Shown one piece after another: positions 62,940 to 64,000 of a stretch of 64,000 bases of DNA. Within the stretch, counting starts at the first letter, position 1. Every line of letters starts with the position of its first letter. A program made the translations under genes and the position numbers. This DNA is from Chrysomallon squamiferum. Its lineage: Eukaryota > Mollusca > Gastropoda > Neomphalida > Peltospiridae. The stretch covers positions 928,894 through 992,893 of the forward strand of contig CM022678.1 of the NCBI GenBank assembly GCA_012295275.1. The letters are read 5' to 3'. The notes under the pieces were generated by a model. It ran no database searches and was not told the DNA's origin. It saw nothing but the letters and a program-made list of their open reading frames with translations.

Positions 62940-63440
62940 CTAGAATGAAAAATAGTGAATACATTTTTATAATTCGTAATTTCTTTATGCCTAATTTCTC
63001 CAAAAAATGTTTGACCTACAACATTCTGAGAGTTATATACTACTGTAAAATGATCTAGTACTTTTTGAAAGAGAAAAACGAATATTTTTATCTATATGTA
63101 GAGATATGACAGCATACAGTTTAACATATATAGACTGCGTCTCTGTTTGAATATATTTATGTGTATGTTTGTGTAATGCATGTGTACATGCGTATGTGTG
63201 TGTGTATGTTTCTGTCCTGTGCTAAGTCTGGGTACAGGTATAGGTTCATATGTACTGTGTCTATGCATGTTTATATTTACTGTGTCTATGTTTGTTTATA
63301 TTTACTGTGTCTATGTATTTATGTGCACGTTTCTATTTGTTCAAGTCACAGTTTTGTGAGAGAAAAATACTAATCACTACTATGAATTCTGTTATCAATG
63401 AAACAGGTAGACCAGAGAAAAGTTTCAGCTTTTAACTTAC

Positions 63441-63503
63441 TGGATTCGGGGTCATCTTCTGTTTGATTAGAATCGGAATCAGATACATCTGCTGGTACCG
63501 GAT
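63441..63503 (-). CDS. Microexon 48 (63 nt, acidic)
   Basis: Acceptor TCACTACAG; reads PVPADVSDSDSNQTEDDPES; donor GTAAG; phase 1-1. Rightmost exon seen, so probably nearest the N terminus. Confidence 0.65.
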
Positions 63504-63739
63504 CTGTAGTGAAACAAAGTAAATACTTTTTTTATAATTAGCAACTTCAATGTATAATTTCTGAAAATATTTCTACCTCAAACATAGATATAATTGTTGG
63601 ATATAGTAGCACTTTTTTTAATCACAAAAAACTTTTTTTATCTATATGTAGAGATATGACAGCCTGCAGTTTAATATATATACACCGTGTCTCTGTTTGA
63701 ATATATTTGTGTGCATGTCTGTGTATGGATGTCTGCATA

Positions 63740-64000
63740 TACATTTATAGGTATGTCTTTTTATATTTACTGTGTCTATGTATGTTTATATGTACTGAGT
63801 TTATGTATGTCTATATGTACTGTGTCTATATATGTTTATATGTACTCTGTCTATGTATGTTTATATGTACTCTGTCTATATATGTTTATATGTACTGTGT
63901 TTGTATATGTCTATATGTACTGTGTCTACGTATGTTTATATGTACTGTGTCTATGTATGGTTATATGTACTGTGTCTATATATGTTTGTACATACTGTGT
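63740..64000. repeat. 25-bp minisatellite, second block, cut by the window edge
   Basis: About ten units of the same repeat as at 61871-62080, preceded by the same lead-in sequence (CAGCCTGCAGTTTAATATAT at about 63660 and 61780). Confidence 0.85.

Larger units (their letters stand above)
39466..63503 (-). repeat. Tandem array of 48 microexon units (about 510-bp period)
   Basis: Read leftwards, each unit has a C/T-rich acceptor (usually CTGTTTCACAG), a 66-nt exon, a GTAAG donor and an intron of mostly 400-650 bp that is itself homologous between units. All intact exons are 66, 63, 60 or 45 nt, so all are multiples of 3. All start with 2 nt and end with 1 nt of a codon (phase 1-1). The encoded peptide is 22 residues; its best conserved core is SHSGSTQIGDNY, while the first part (GRQQSNV, GQQESNV) varies. 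Exonless units occur near 40850, 45795 and 61557. The array runs toward the copy C NTPase exon, to which its leftmost exon can splice in phase. The array's own first exon is probably beyond the right edge. Confidence 0.85.

Noticed and set aside
40961-63435. Many 60-75 codon + strand frames (Cys/Tyr/Val-rich) across the array
   Set aside because: They fall in the repeated introns, opposite to the microexons, and repeat because the units repeat. No splice sites or starts are shared in a consistent way.
39466-63503. CRISPR-like array because of the regular repeats
   Set aside because: The period is about 510 bp, introns are homologous and the setting is an animal genome with splice signals.
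61871-64000. Tyr/Val/Cys-rich overlapping frames near the right edge
   Set aside because: All derive from the 25-bp minisatellite.

Overview
The window looks like nuclear DNA of an invertebrate animal. Genes are split by GT-AG introns, the background is very AT-rich, and microsatellites and minisatellites are abundant. A clear DNAJC27 orthologue and a duplicated family of STAND NTPase plus ankyrin genes suggest a lophotrochozoan, possibly a mollusc. That placement is inference. No rRNA, tRNA, CRISPR array or bacterial-style operon was seen.

Left part, + strand. Positions 378-1351 hold the last two exons of a crotonase (enoyl-CoA hydratase/isomerase) family gene. Positions 4270-12036 hold a complete seven-exon DNAJC27 gene (Rab-like GTPase fused to a C-terminal J domain; 272 codons predicted). 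Its introns carry large minisatellites. In two places the 3' splice site and the start of the following exon have been copied several times into the preceding intron. Positions 12.0-16.0 kb are intergenic, with a telomere-like degenerate repeat block and a probable non-autonomous transposon.

Middle part, - strand. Three copies of one gene type lie here: an nSTAND3-like P-loop NTPase, a helical middle region, then ankyrin repeats. Copy A (18655-23939) keeps about 12 double-ankyrin units but is broken by four single-base frameshifts. Copy B (24708-25063) is a stub with an internal deletion, next to a dispersed repeat. Copy C (35458-38012) has one intact long frame through the NTPase and middle regions but lost most ankyrin repeats through a 4-bp deletion. 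Copies A and C share their 3' flanks (16.0-18.6 kb and 29.6-35.1 kb), so a whole gene unit was duplicated. Two small upstream exons (26292 and 25373) supply a start codon and linker for copies A/B. A possible first exon at 38694 does so for copy C.

Right part, - strand, 39.4-63.5 kb. This is the most unusual region: a tandem array of 48 recognisable microexons, one about every 510 bp. Nearly all are 66 nt (22 codons), start and end in phase 1, and encode variants of one peptide whose best conserved core is SHSGSTQIGDNY. Because every intact exon is a multiple of three and symmetric in phase, any subset could be joined in frame. The leftmost exon can splice in phase to the copy C NTPase exon. 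The core resembles the Q-x-G-x-N pattern of RHIM/PP-type amyloid signalling motifs. The working hypothesis is therefore an innate-immune-type STAND receptor with a long, rapidly evolving, possibly alternatively spliced N-terminal repeat segment. The array shows recent growth (a 6.5-kb near-identical tandem duplication carrying 10 exons) and decay (lost donors, truncated exons, units without an exon).

Caution: the two 6.5-kb copies differ mostly by homopolymer-length indels. Some single-base frameshifts in this window may therefore be assembly errors.
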